This document shows, piece by piece, positions 1 to 10,622 of a DNA stretch of 64,000 nt. The translations under genes were made by a program, and so were the position numbers. Positions within the stretch are counted from its first letter, which is position 1; the number at the start of each line of letters is the position of its first letter. Under the pieces are notes generated by a model, which saw only the letters and a list, made by a program, of their open reading frames with translations, had not been told where the DNA came from and made no database searches. This stretch comes from Aphrocallistes beatrix. Its lineage: Eukaryota; Porifera; Hexactinellida; Sceptrulophora; Aphrocallistidae. The DNA is taken from positions 310,001 to 374,000 of the forward strand of contig OY725494.1 in assembly GCA_963281255.1 (NCBI GenBank), read 5' to 3'.

Positions 1-2155
1 AGATTTAATTCTCAGCATGCTCAGATTTCTCAGCATGCTCAGATTTAATTCTCAGCATGCTCAGATTTCTCAGCATGCTCAGATTTAATTCTTAGCATGC
101 TCAGATTTAATTCTCAGCATGCTCAGATTTCTCAGCATGCTCAGATTTAATTCTCAGCATGCTCAGATTTCTCAGCATGCTCAGATTTAATTCTCAGCAT
201 GCTCAGATTTCTCAGCATGCTCAGATTTAATTCTCAGCATGCTCAGATTTCTCAGCATGCTCAGATTTAATTCTCAGCATGCTCAGATTTCTCATCGTGC
301 TCAGATTTACTTCTCAGCATGCTCAGATTTCTCAGCATGCTCAGATTTAATTCTCAGCATGCTCAGATTTCTCAGCATGCTCAGATTTCTCAGCATGCTC
401 AGATTTAATTCTCAGCATGCTCAGATTTCTCAGCATGCTCAGATTTAATTCTCAGCATGCTCAGATTTAATTCTCAGCATACTCAGATTTCTCAGCATGC
501 TCAGATTTAATTCTCAGCATGCTCAGATTTCTCAGCATGCTCAGATTTAATTCTCAGCATGCTCAGATTTCTCAGCATGCTCAGATTTAATTCTCAGCAT
601 GCTCAGATTTCTCAGCATGCTCATATTTAATTCTCAGCATGCTCAGATTTCTCAGCATGCTCAGATTTAATTCTCAGCATGCTCAGATTTCTCAGCATGC
701 TCAGATTTAATTCTCAGCATGCTCAGATTTCTCAGCATGCTCAGATTTAATTCTCAGCATGCTCAGATTTCTCAGCATGCTCAGATTTAATTCTCAGCAT
801 GCTCAGATTTCTCAGCATGCTCAGATTTAATTCTCAGCATGCTCAGATTTCTCATCGTGCTCAGATTTACTTCTCAGCATGCTCAGATTTCTCAGCATGC
901 TCAGATTTAATTCTCAGCATGCTCAGATTTCTCAGCATGCTCAGATTTCTCAGCATGCTCAGATTTAATTCTCAGCATGCTCAGATTTCTCAGCATGCTC
1001 AGATTTAATTCTCAGCATGCTCAGATTTAATTCTCAGCATACTCAGATTTCTCAGCATGCTCAGATTTAATTCTCAGCATGCTCAGATTTCTCAGCATGC
1101 TCAGATTTAATTCTCAGCATGCTCAGATTTCTCAGCATGCTCAGATTTAATTCTCAGCATGCTCAGATTTCTCAGCATGCTCAGATTTAATTCTCAGCAT
1201 GCTCAGATTTAATTCTCAGCATGCTCAGATTTCTCAGCATGCTCAGATTTAATTCTCAGCATGCTCAGATTTCTCAGCATGCTCAGATTTAATTCTCAGC
1301 ATGCTCAGATTTCTCAGCATGCTCAGATTTAATTCTCAGCATGCTCAGATTTCTCATCATGCTCAGATTTAATTCTCAGCATGCTCAGATTTCTCAGCAT
1401 GCTCAGATTTAATTCTCAGCATGCTCAGATTTCTCAGCATGCTGAGATTTAAATCTCAGCATGCTCAGATTTAATTCTCAGCATGCTCAGATTTCTCATC
1501 ATGCTCAGATTTAATTCTCAGCATGCTCAGATTTCTCAGCATGCTCAGATTTAATTCTCAGCATGCTCAGATTTCTCAGCATGCTCAGATTTAATTCTCA
1601 GCATGCTCAGATTTCTCAGCATGCTCAGATTTAATTCTCAGCATGCTCAGATTTCTCAGCATGCTCAGATTTAATTCTTAGCATGCTCAGATTTAATTCT
1701 CAGCATGCTCAGATTTCTCAGCATGCTCAGATTTAATTCTCAGCATGCTCAGATTTCTCAGCATGCTCAGATTTAATTCTCAGCATGCTCAGATTTCTCA
1801 GCATGCTCAGATTTAATTCTCAGCATGCTCAGATTTCCCAGCATGCTCAGATTTAATTCTCAGCATGCTCAGATTTAATTCTCAGCATGCTCAGATTTCT
1901 CAGCTTTTCAGATTTAATTCTCAGCATGCTCAGATTTCTCATCATGCTCAGATTTAATTCTCAGCATGCTCAGATTTCTCAGCTTTTCAGATTTAATTCT
2001 CAGCATGCTCAGATTTCTCATCATGCTCAGATTTAATTCTCAGCATGCTCAGATTTCTCAGCATGCTCAGATTTATTTCTCAGCATGCTCAGATTTCTCA
2101 GCATGCTCAGATTTAATTCTTAGCATGCTCAGATTTCTCAGCATGCTCAGATTTA
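1..2155. repeat. Composite 18/22-bp satellite array
   Basis: Two related monomers, 18 bp (AGATTTCTCAGCATGCTC) and 22 bp (the same with AATT inserted after AGATTT), mostly alternate as a 40-bp dimer. Every monomer carries the palindrome AGCATGCT. Variant monomers recur 560 bp apart: a CATCGTGC variant near 293 and 853, and a CATACTC variant near 478 and 1038. A 560-bp higher-order unit has therefore been duplicated. From about 1,440 the array is more degenerate. The left end lies outside the window. ORFs across it are repeat translations, not genes. Confidence 0.97.
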
Positions 2156-2985
2156 ATTCAATTCAGTTATCAAGTCCATCCCGATATGGTGCCAAGGAGA
2201 CTTTGGTGGCGCTATTGGTTGCATTGAGGTTGTGGCAAAAGAGGAGCCTTCATTTGGCCCTTGTTACAACTTTCACACTATAAGCAAAAAATTAATCCTC
2301 ACGGATCAGTTTTCGGTATCAGAACTAACTTCTGAAGTTTTAAAACGATTTGCAAATTTTTACTGCAGATTCCAATCTCATAGTTATGCAAAATTCAGAT
2401 AAAAACAGGAAAGTTGAAGGGAGAATTTTTTTATTCCCAAATTGGGACCAAATTTTAATTCTCGACAAATTTTGTAAACCTTCCCTTAATTAGATAACTT
2501 CACATGTTTAACGTATTTATATTTGTTAAATCTTTTTTAGGTTTATTTGTTATATAAATGACTGTGATCTACAATAGTACAGTATACTTACATATTTACG
2601 AATATCTTCATGCATGCCCTTCCATCTATACTTGGACTGTATCATTTCAGCTGTTTGATTCCTGCCGCAATGTTCCGTGTCATGGTATAACGAAGGATGT
2701 CTGGTAAATCGTTTTTATTTGGGTAACGAAGTAGGAGGCTATCCTGGCCTTTTAGTGAATATAACTAAAAAATTGTTTATTAAAAAAGTAAATTAATTGG
2801 TAATGATGATGATGATGATGATATAATTCACTAACCTTATAAAGAAGATTGTCTCCGCCTAATTGAAATGATGAAGCAAATGTTTTAAAATTAGCTCTTG
2901 CAAATTTTGTAGCTGACAGTAGACGAGATGGTAGGGTCTTTGTTGTTAAATAATTAACAAGTTGTCTATATTCTGAATCGTCCAT
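2150..2985 (-). pseudogene. Integrase gene fragment (Ginger/KRBA2-like), truncated by satellite
   Basis: Three exon-like pieces on the minus strand join into the start of a retroviral-type integrase. Exon 1 (2985-2836) encodes the conserved lead-in ending GDNLLYK and stops at a good donor (AAG|GTTAGT). Exon 2 (2743-2592) carries the zinc-binding H2C2 region with HDTEHCGRNQT and W-x2-MHEDIRKY, then donor GTAAGT. Exon 3 begins at 2277 after AG with CESCNKGQ and reaches the first catalytic Asp in PWHHIGMDLITEL. One-base frameshifts lie in exon 2 (before YHDTEH) and exon 3 (before PKSPWHH). The rest of the catalytic core is absent because the satellite starts about 2155. Cellular or Ginger-type DNA-transposon integrases are the nearest families by motif. 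A gypsy origin cannot be excluded, though the introns argue against a recent LTR element. Confidence 0.75.
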
Positions 2986-3042
2986 ATTATCAAGATAGAT
3001 TATTATTAACAAATACAATAACTTGGGGTAAATATTTGACAT

Positions 3043-3715
3043 TAAATACTAGAAGTGTAGTGTTAAAAGATAATCAAATCTCGACTAGGGATGGAAGTTT
3101 TTTATTACTGCTAAGATTAGGGTAGTAAAAATCTCACGGTAGTGGAAATCTCATGCAACAGTACAATAAACGTAGTTGACGGATTTTTCCCAAAATTTAT
3201 ACAGAATTTCAAATGTTCTCCAAGCTCAAAGTTTGGCAGATAAGAGCATTTAAAATATCATTGCGAATATTTTGCTTGAAATATATGTCTGTACGTAGCC
3301 TACTCTAATAATGCCTCACAGTAGACTGAAAATTATGGACTAGGGATGAAGTAGTAGCCGATTGAAAGAATGCATGATTAGCCTAAATCGTTGCCATGCA
3401 GAATAGACTTATAACCAAGATTCGTACTAGTTGATTTGAAAAATTTAGAATTTTTCAATGGAATGATGTTACATCTCTACGTTGCTATGGTAAAGCATTT
3501 TATCAGTTTGAGCCATATCCTGTAAACTGTAATAACTACCGGTCTTCAAATTCGATCGTGTTTGATGGGCAATTGGCTACTTCTTATTAGGTGATATTAC
3601 AACTTGAACTTCTAAATTCAACGAGTTTTGAGTTATGGGTTGATTTTAAGAACATGAACAAAATACTAAATTGTCGCATAACTCCGTAGTCTGTGAATTT
3701 AGAAGTTTAAATTGT
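3043..3715. other. No gene seen; P-like MITE end
   Basis: AT-rich sequence without a convincing ORF. Around 3296-3362 it has the motif series TAGCCTACT, GCCTCACAGTA and GACTAGGGATG, which matches the inverted-repeat ends of the P-like elements at 25279 and 53793. It is probably a degraded end of that family. Confidence 0.4.
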
Positions 3716-4030
3716 ACAAGCGCGCTTCGCTTACTTGCGCTGCGCGGCTTGCGGACACTTTGTGTCGCAGAGTCGCCTGGAGTTACTCAATCTAGCCTTT
3801 TTTCGGAATTTGTTTACTTTACATAAATACTGTGAACATAGGTTAACAAATAATTTCTCAAATAGATCTGAAAATATAATATTCTAAATCTACAAGTACA
3901 TTCCGGAAAGCCCCATGTCGACCGTTGGAAGCTACTCTCGCCTATTTTATAATTTGTTTACTTTAACCCGTATCTAATGTAAACAAAAGTAAACAAATAA
4001 TTTATCCTTACTATTAAAACTCGATTAATG
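3716..4030 (+). repeat. Dispersed GC-rich-headed repeat, copy 1
   Basis: Begins with the head ACAAGCGCGCTTCGCTTACT, continues through a short GC-rich stretch with inverted repeats (GCGGACACTTTGTGTC), then an AT-rich tail with CATGTCGACCGTTGGAAGCT and GTAAACAAAAGTAAACAAAT. The same order recurs at 13224, 21384 and 22110, and the tail is the unit of the 141-bp array at 14411. The GC-rich head stands out from the AT-rich surroundings. Confidence 0.8.
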
Positions 4031-4575
4031 TTTGTATATATATATATATATATCTGTTACGAATTGATTGAAGAAACGGCCAGGCGCAGAAAGCTGATTT
4101 TTGGCATGTGGGAGTCTTTTGGCTATGGCTCCAGTAAGTTCTGAGCTCAGAGCAAAATGTCGACTCATCATGGAATTATGACGTCATTGTCACATTTTTA
4201 AAAGTTAAGCAATACAGTTATTCGAGTATAACTCAGCCATTGTAGGAGATAAAAGGTTGAAATTTTAATAGAATGTGTATACTAACATACCTCACATATG
4301 ATTTACTATCATCAAAAAATGATGACTCATCACTTTTTATGACGTCATCATTACTAATCAAAAAATTTTAAAAATTGATAATTTTAGTGATTTTTCGTGC
4401 GATATCGATTATAACAGTAGGACAGACATATTTAGAGATGTTATTTCCCTTATAATTAATTAATGTGACCCCAGCGCCCAAAAAGTGTCCGCCAGCCGCG
4501 CAGCGCAAGCAAGCGAAGCGCGCTTGTCATATTGATCTGAAAATGTAATATTCGAAATCTACACCCCTGAATAAC
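4031..4575 (-). repeat. Dispersed GC-rich-headed repeat, copy 2 (other tail type)
   Basis: Reverse-orientation copy. It starts with a TA microsatellite (about 4038-4053) and GTTACGAATTGATTGAAGAA, contains TGACGTCAT and CGATATCGATTATAACAGTA, and ends with the GC-rich head around 4480-4530. The copy at 45811-46270 has the same body in forward orientation, and 15533-15760 has part of it. Confidence 0.75.
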
Positions 4576-4813
4576 CCATGATATACAGTCCTGACCTAAA
4601 CCTCTGCGATTTCTACCTTTGGGGTACCTGGAGAACAGGGTGTACACTGACCCTGTTCCTAAGACTATTGGTAACCTAAAGAAGAACATAAGGGGAGAAA
4701 ATTAAAAAGATCAAGCCTGATACTTTGAAGAAAGTTTCGGAGAATGTACTCACGAGGCTCCAAAAGGTACTCTCCGCAAAATACAACTGGATCGAGCACA
4801 TCATCAATGGTTA
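4576..4813 (+). pseudogene. Mariner/Tc1-like transposase 3' relic
   Basis: Conceptual translation in three frames gives the C-terminal end of a DDE_3-type transposase: SPDLNLCDFYLWG, then YLENRVYTDPVPKTIGNLKK, then IKPDTLKKVSENVLTRLQ, ending WIEHIING and a stop at about 4812. The SPDLNP-x-D-F-LWGY block and the closing HIEHLL-like block are hallmarks of IS630/Tc1/mariner transposases. There are two frameshifts (after LWG, and near 4697 where the strict frame reaches TAA). The N-terminal two thirds is missing and the relic abuts the dispersed repeat at 4575. It is dead. Confidence 0.8.
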
Positions 4814-4917
4814 AGCTCTGCAATAGAAGAAAACAAAATAGCATCCTTTGTACTTTGTGATACTTTTACCAAACTGATCAATCTATTTTCGTTTAAAAAT
4901 GGGAGTAATTCAAAGGG

Positions 4918-5045
4918 TAATGCGGAAATGGTTCGACTTTTCGAAAAAGTAAATAGTTCGAATTGCGGATTTAGGAAATAGTTCGACTTTTTATCATTAG
5001 GATTAATGGTGGTTATTTTTCGAACTATTTCCGTTTATCACCATG
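4918..5045. repeat. MITE, GGAAATAGTTCGA family, copy 1
   Basis: Short element with internal repeats of AAATAGTTCGACTTTT and inverted ends GGAAATGGTTCGACTTTTCG / TTTTTCGAACTATTTCC. A second, clearly homologous copy lies at 63467-63620. Non-coding. Confidence 0.75.
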
Positions 5046-5599
5046 TCGTATTGTTCCCGATTTAGAATTGTAGTTAAGACTGCTTCGTTTCATTTCAGAC
5101 CAACTTTCTGTCCTTTCAGTTTCTACAAAACAGTGGAAGAATACATTTGAAATATTTTAAAATTTCCAACGAGGCTAGAAATGATAGTTAGCTTACGCAA
5201 AAAGAAGTATAACCTTTTTTGTGACGATGTTTAATTTAATCTTATCCTATTCTTCAATTTTTTTAAGAAAATAAGTTTTCATATCATACTTGCCAACCCA
5301 TTTAGGATCTTATTTTGGAACTGGACATAAAATCTGGGCATATTAATAACAAGCTGCGCGGTTGGCAGAGACTTTGTGTCCGCCAGAGTCGTCTTTCGAT
5401 CGCCTAGGCTCACATTGATTAATAATAGTTAGATTGGAAGTTTTTTCCCGATGCAGTAGTCCATTCTGAGAAGCTAATATCCAGCGGAGTCCTGTCTACG
5501 AACACACCGAATTCAAATCCAAACGTCTTTCAGTCGCTTGTAAGTTCTGCCTCACGAAAATCAAGTTTGGTACAGCCTGAGGATACAATAATAGCAATG

Positions 5600-6179
5600 G
5601 TTCCATGAAATTACTGGAGCTGCAGTAGCGTTCTGTTGATCGACTAAATATCTGCTCTGACAAGCACCGCATTTGTGGGAATTTCATTTTCAAGTACTCT
5701 GATTTTCTAAGTAATCAATAACTCACTTATGATAATCTATTTAAAGTTCATCGATTTGCAGGTGTAGGAGGAATCATCAAAGAATGCTCAGCAATCATTC
5801 CCTTTTTTGCTACTAGACAAAGACAATTTGGATAGTCCTTGTCTCGTAGCAAAAGAGGGGATGATTGCTGCGCATTCTTTGATGATTAGTCATTTGTCAT
5901 TAAATTGTGTTATTCTGAAATTCGAGTGTGTCCCACCTCTGGTGAGGCACACTAAAATTCTTCTGGAGTCTGTGCCCATACTGCACTCACCTTCATGCCT
6001 ACACTGTGTAGAAACATCATTTGTCTCCATTTCAGTGCAGTTTCTGAATAATTATAGGAGATTCTTTATAGCAATGGCTCTATTAACTTCCTGGAGCTTC
6101 ACTAGCGTTCTGTTGATTGACATTTTAAAACATTATCTCTAACAAGCACCACGTTTGGTGTGAATTTCATCTTCGAGTT
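5600..6179. repeat. Local duplication flanking a hairpin
   Basis: The block 5613-5760 is repeated at about 6085-6440: both have TAGCGTTCTGTTGAT, ACAAGCACC and a stretch leading to ACTCTGATTTT. The second copy is interrupted by the MITE at 6180-6364; the first shows the uninterrupted site. Minus-strand translations of both blocks are open for 30-60 codons but match nothing I recognise, so a decayed exon pair is possible but unproven. Confidence 0.6.
5772..5887. repeat. Foldback hairpin
   Basis: AATCATCAAAGAATGCTCAG at the left end is mirrored as GCGCATTCTTTGATGATT at the right end, and the complementarity continues inward through GCAATCATTCCC and TTTTGCTACTAGACAAG. About 50-bp arms surround a loop of about 15 nt. 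This is typical of a small foldback element. Confidence 0.8.
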
Positions 6180-6364
6180 CAGTCGACTCCGCTTAATAAG
6201 GTCACTGTTTAATCAGATCAATCGCTTAATCGGGCCACTTTTGGCAGGACCGGATAACTCTCACACAGAAGCTAGTACAAAATATTTTCGGTTAATAGGG
6301 TTCTCCGCTTAATCGAGTCAAAATGTCCTCTGACCGATGTCACCCTATTAAGCGAAGTCGACTG
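6180..6364. mobile_element. Pogo-type MITE (CAGTCGACTCCGCTTAAT family), copy 1
   Basis: Inverted ends CAGTCGACTCCGCTTAAT / TTAAGCGAAGTCGACTG with an internal GCTTAATCGGGCCACTTTTG. TA follows the right end. Five copies occur in this window (also 19503, 21871, 57613, 57933). CAG termini and TA duplication fit non-autonomous pogo/Tigger elements. The paralogous block at 5600-5760 has the empty site. Confidence 0.85.
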
Positions 6365-6792
6365 TACTACTCTGATTTTTCAAATACATAATTAATGTCA
6401 ATTTTGACTCAATTATTTTAAATATTTTAGATCACCTATCTGCAGATATAGGAATGAGTCCTTAAGAATTGCCTTAAATTAATTGAACCAGAATATTATG
6501 TTTGGGTTGAACTACAAACATTAACTCTGGTTAATAAGTACGAATATTTTAACCCTTACGGAAGAAAATTCATGTAATCACTAACGGAAAATGCGAAAAA
6601 ATTTCGACCGCTCCCTGGTGTTTGTATTCGTGAAGTTCTACTGTAGATTGATTATCTAGCCATACGCTATTTCACATTGCATTTAACTTGAAAAGAGAAC
6701 AAAATTCCTTGAGGGGGTGGGGTATGCTGCTCCTTAGGGAATAAGTTTGAGAGAATAGGATTTCCATTGGTTTTTGGCTGTACCATGACTTT

Positions 6793-6965
6793 ACCTGCAT
6801 CACTACTTCATAGATTTGTACACTGCAATCACTATATTCCAATGTTTTGTCTAACTTTATCACTCGAATTTGATAAGCTATAGACGTAGCAGTCAGTCTT
6901 GGCAAGTCTGTAACATCCATACTTCGGAAGAAGGGGAGCGTGTAGGATATTATTGCAATGACATA
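6793..6965 (-). other. Possible coding exon, function unknown
   Basis: The minus strand is open from about 6965 and encodes a stretch including YTLPFFRSMDVTDLP and EYSDCSVQIYEVVMQ, then meets a plausible donor (CAG|GTAAAG). The composition looks like protein rather than low complexity. I could not assign a family or find neighbouring exons with matching phase. It may be a relic exon or chance. Confidence 0.25.
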
Positions 6966-7106
6966 TTTTATCTAATAGTAGTTTCCAGCCAGAAATATTT
7001 GTCTAAGAATTCAGTAGGATTTTATAAAGAGATTAGAAAATTTAGATTTATGTCAGATCACTTTCTGAACAAGTAATATCTCTCAGCATAAAAATATCAC
7101 AGTATA

Positions 7107-7245
7107 CAGTAGAACTCGGTTAGTACGTACTCGGGATACAACGTGCTTCGGCTTAGTACGCACTCATTTCTATGAACCAGAATTCATTTAATATATAGAT
7201 TCCTATGTAATCTTAACTCGGTTAGTACGTACTTACGGATACTAC
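7107..7245. repeat. MITE, CAGTAGAACTCGGTTAGTAC family, degraded copy
   Basis: Starts CAGTAGAACTCGGTTAGTAC and contains TCGGGATACAACGTGCTTCG. The right side repeats CTCGGTTAGTACGTAC in direct rather than inverted orientation, so this copy is rearranged. A complete copy with inverted ends is at 54640-54796. CAG termini suggest a pogo-type origin. Confidence 0.7.
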
Positions 7246-7480
7246 TACTAAGTAAAAAGAAATAAAAATAAAGAAAATAAAATGATGGACAAGAGGAAAG
7301 GTTATTTCTATAAAAATCCAAATATGAAAAAGAAGAAGTTTGTAAAATCAGAGAATAATACAAAAGTAGAGAATAAAAGGTTTAGTCAAAATATCTGAAG
7401 GCAATCCTTATCAGCTCGGCAGACTACTAAAACTCGTTCCTGATTGTCCACAACAACTCCTATAGGATGTCTAGAAGTGT

Positions 7481-9781
7481 TTATCTGGTGGATATATTCG
7501 AATTCACGATTAATTCGTGCATTTCTTTGACTGGGGAACTTTTCAACGCTTCTTTCAAAAGGGAGACAGTCTTTTCGATATCTTGCTGCTTCTCTTTCTG
7601 CTTCCTAACTTCATCTCGATACGAGTGATAAGATGCTAGAATGATATCCAACTCCTTCAACAGTTTACATTCTCTTGCTTTCACACAGTTAATCAATTCG
7701 AGGAATTTCTGTTTGATTTGATCTCGAACTCTCCCCAGTTCTAACTTATAGCCGAATTCTTGGAAAACATCGGTAATAATCTTGCAAGCACCTTCACTTA
7801 GGTAATTCGGGTGGTGAGGAGGAGTTCTACGATTGAAAATCGCTTCTTGGTACCGGCACCAGGTATTACTTGTGATGGGGCAAAATCTATGGTTATCTTT
7901 GGCATTGCCATCATTTGCTGAAAGATGCAAAGGAATTGCATCTATAGCACGAATAATTTCGCGAATATTGCCGCGATTACGATGTATAGCAATCCTATAG
8001 TAGCTTGCTACCTGTCCAGCAACGGTATCATTAACGGTTCGAATTGCTTTGGTAGGTCCCTCCCAGGTTCCTCTTTTGCGGGAGTCCTTTTGTAATGTGC
8101 CCCGAAATGCAGGTGATACTTGCTTCAAAGCTTCTGCCTCTGACATCCCCCCGCCTTGGGTTAATAACTGTTTTTGAAGATTCTTTTGATCTCTATTGAG
8201 TTTTAGCGCCTTTTCTTGTTTTCGAATGATGTTAATTTTGATCCTTTTGCAAACGTGAGCCAAGCATTCAATACGTTCAATTTCATGTATGCCAAGGTGT
8301 TGATAGAGACCTGCTGAATGCAATTTATGGTGAGTTTTTGTATCACCATCTGTGACTAATCCTGAAAAAATTACACCGCGATCAAGTGCATCTTGTACAA
8401 CAGATGGTGCCAACGCTGATTCAAGCTGCACAGAGGCGTAGTCTTGATACTTAGCTGTGCAAACTTTGGAGTGACTTGCGTTCCAAGTCGACAGGTCTTT
8501 TTTCGTGATTTGGCCTGTCATTAGAAGATTTTCATACTCGTTGCAAAGTTTGCATGAGTTTGATGCTATGCCATATGATAAAACCTTTCCCGTGTTTGCA
8601 GATATTGCCGCTGCAAAGCAGTACCTGCTAAATCCTCCGCCACTTTTTCCACTACGTTGTTGGTAAGAACCATCATATGAAGCAATAGCATGGACATATT
8701 TTCCATCGAATTGACATTCTGCGTGAGATTTGAGTTCATTCACCGCTCTTTTCATTGATTTTTCTGCAATATATTCGGCTGCAACTATTAACTCCCTTTC
8801 CGCTTCAACGTAAGTATGGCGAGAACAGGGGATGGGTATGCTTAGTGTCGAGTGATATAGTTCAAGCTTAGAAAGTCCCACACCAATAAGCCTGCCACCC
8901 AAAATACTACCATAGAGTAGTTCGTTTCTTTTTCGAATTTGCTGGTCCCCAACTTGAATTTTTGCTTGGGATTTAGCCCCTACACTCCAAAAGCCTTGCT
9001 GGGTGGAACATGCGGAACACTCGAGTTGTAGGTAAGTAGCAGATCCAGCCCTCTGCTTCGATTGGAACATCCTCATGGAGCCCTTTTTGCACGATTTGCA
9101 GACCGTAAGATCATCTAACATGGTTAGGAGTGTCTGAAGATTCACTATCATGTTGTCGTATGTTTGCATCCGCAAGGGGGTATCACATGGTTCGAAATAT
9201 TCAGGCGTATACATAAGCTTTCGATGAGCAACCGTTTCCTTATACTGTTTTTCAACAGTCGCCTTGGATGTTCCTGATATTGATCCAGGAGGTGGAGGTG
9301 GTATTGGTTTGGATTGTTGCTTGAAGCGGTCGAACTCGCTTTTCGGGAAATTCACAGGAATAGGAGAGATAACACCTTCCCTCTCATATGTTGGCGAAAA
9401 GCTTCTTTTTGAGGAAGTGAATCTATTCCCTGGAAATTGTCTCTTGTGCCGGCCAAATTGGAACTTTTTCTTTCCCTTAGTTCTCAAATCGATGGTGCCA
9501 TGGTCAACAGGTTCTTGGAATACATCATCATCTGGCTCTTGGGCGCATAGCTCCAACCCTGGTTCCAATGGAGTAATGACAGCTTGTCGTAAACCCGAAA
9601 AGGTTGGGCTATCTTCAGGGGCAAGCGGAGTATTCATGCGCGGAATAGATGTAGTTGGTTGTTGTTGAGGCGCTGGAGTTGGAGGAAGAGAATAGCTATC
9701 GCTCCTCAATATGCGACGACTTCGTGAAAAGGTCTCGTTATCATCGGACGAACTTGATTCGTTTCTGTATCTGTATGCCAT
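7481..9781 (-). CDS. Mutator-like transposase-domain protein
   Basis: A single 766-codon ORF with ATG at 9781. Residues 1-165 are low-complexity (Ser, Pro and Gln rich, a PPPPP run at 161-165) and probably disordered. Residues 228-258 hold two CxxC pairs (CKSC, CSAC), a likely zinc ribbon. The central region contains SYDGSYQQR (D370), the AAAISANTGKVLSYGI block (about 389-405), TDGDTKTH (D478, D480) and CLAHVCKR (about 506-513). This order matches the invertebrate Mutator-like domain (PF20700 by recall), which has an RNase H-type DDE fold. Residues about 690-745 are Lys/Glu rich and probably coiled coil. No terminal inverted repeats were found around it, and the frame is undamaged although nearly every other transposase here is broken. 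It could be a recently active element with unrecognised ends or a host-retained gene. Confidence 0.75.
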   Translation of the reverse strand: MAYRYRNESSSSDDNETFSRSRRILRSDSYSLPPTPAPQQQPTTSIPRMNTPLAPEDSPTFSGLRQAVITPLEPGLELCAQEPDDDVFQEPVDHGTIDLRTKGKKKFQFGRHKRQFPGNRFTSSKRSFSPTYEREGVISPIPVNFPKSEFDRFKQQSKPIPPPPPGSISGTSKATVEKQYKETVAHRKLMYTPEYFEPCDTPLRMQTYDNMIVNLQTLLTMLDDLTVCKSCKKGSMRMFQSKQRAGSATYLQLECSACSTQQGFWSVGAKSQAKIQVGDQQIRKRNELLYGSILGGRLIGVGLSKLELYHSTLSIPIPCSRHTYVEAERELIVAAEYIAEKSMKRAVNELKSHAECQFDGKYVHAIASYDGSYQQRSGKSGGGFSRYCFAAAISANTGKVLSYGIASNSCKLCNEYENLLMTGQITKKDLSTWNASHSKVCTAKYQDYASVQLESALAPSVVQDALDRGVIFSGLVTDGDTKTHHKLHSAGLYQHLGIHEIERIECLAHVCKRIKINIIRKQEKALKLNRDQKNLQKQLLTQGGGMSEAEALKQVSPAFRGTLQKDSRKRGTWEGPTKAIRTVNDTVAGQVASYYRIAIHRNRGNIREIIRAIDAIPLHLSANDGNAKDNHRFCPITSNTWCRYQEAIFNRRTPPHHPNYLSEGACKIITDVFQEFGYKLELGRVRDQIKQKFLELINCVKARECKLLKELDIILASYHSYRDEVRKQKEKQQDIEKTVSLLKEALKSSPVKEMHELIVNSNISTR

Positions 9782-10443
9782 TGCAATTATACAAGTTTAT
9801 AGAATAATTTTATGTAAAACTTTGATATGTGCTTGTTTGTATTCTATGGATTAGCTCTTATATACTTATATCGCATTCTAAAATTAACTCTTGAAATGAA
9901 AACTAAAATTAGAAAATTAAATGTAAGGATATTAGATTATGAATGTATCATATTCCAAAAGACATTATAAATTCATATAATGAATTCTAAAATTATCTTT
10001 AGAATTGAAAACTATAATTAGAAATTTCAAAAAAGTATAAGCTGGATATTTGCCTAATTAATTAGACTTAAACTATTGGATTACAACTAATTATAGTTTA
10101 AATTCTTTGCTATCTGTAATTGGATATAACATTATATCAGTAACTGGATATCAGATAATTTTTTAACCTTAATTAATTAATATTAGATTACAACTAATTT
10201 TAGTTGAAAATCTTGCAACGGTATATACACTATCAAATTTCAATATACTATAACTCTGCCAAAAGCATTCAGAATGCAGCCAAATTTCATAATCGATGAA
10301 TCTGGTGTATTATCTTCATGAAAAAGTCATTAGAAGAAAAATTATTTTTTTTGAAATTTAGTCACTTTGGACCCTTAACTCGTATTCGCAGTTGAACTCT
10401 TATTGAACTACTGTATTAGGTTTCTAAAAATATTAGTAACTAT
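9782..10443. other. AT-rich spacer, no gene seen
   Basis: Very AT-rich 5' flank of the Mutator-like gene with imperfect repeats of ATTAGATTACAACTAATTTT-type sequence (10070-10210). No ORF or RNA gene was recognised. It probably contains that gene's promoter, but no clear TATA or initiator could be fixed. Confidence 0.5.
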
Positions 10444-10622
10444 GTTGCAGTCAAAGTGCGTTTTCAGCCAAAACGCACTTAGATTGAATTTCCGGTCAAA
10501 GTTCGTTTTGACTGAAAACGCACTTTGATTGAAAATTTCAGTCCAAACGCGTTTTGACTGACTTTCTAGTCCAAACGCGTTCTGACTAGCCAAAAAGCGT
10601 TTTGGCTGACTTTGACTGCAAC
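10444..10622. repeat. Foldback element with AAACGCGTTTTGACTG repeats
   Basis: Ends GTTGCAGTCAAAGT / ACTTTGACTGCAAC are exact inverted repeats. Inside, AAACGCNTTTTGACTG-like modules recur in both orientations, so the whole element can fold. AACTA flanks both sides (about 10438 and 10623), a likely 5-bp target duplication. The minus-strand ORF through it is a by-product of the repeat. Confidence 0.75.

Noticed and set aside
239-2283. ORFs of 69-105 codons across the 1-2155 array
   Set aside because: They repeat the satellite in translation (LRFLS/QHAQIS periodicity) and two are identical 560 bp apart.
2800-2822. His-rich run in the integrase reading frame
   Set aside because: It is a GAT/ATG trinucleotide microsatellite read past the donor of exon 1, not part of the protein.
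9264-9668. 134-codon plus-strand ORF
   Set aside because: Antisense shadow of the Pro/Ser-rich N-terminal region of the Mutator-domain gene.
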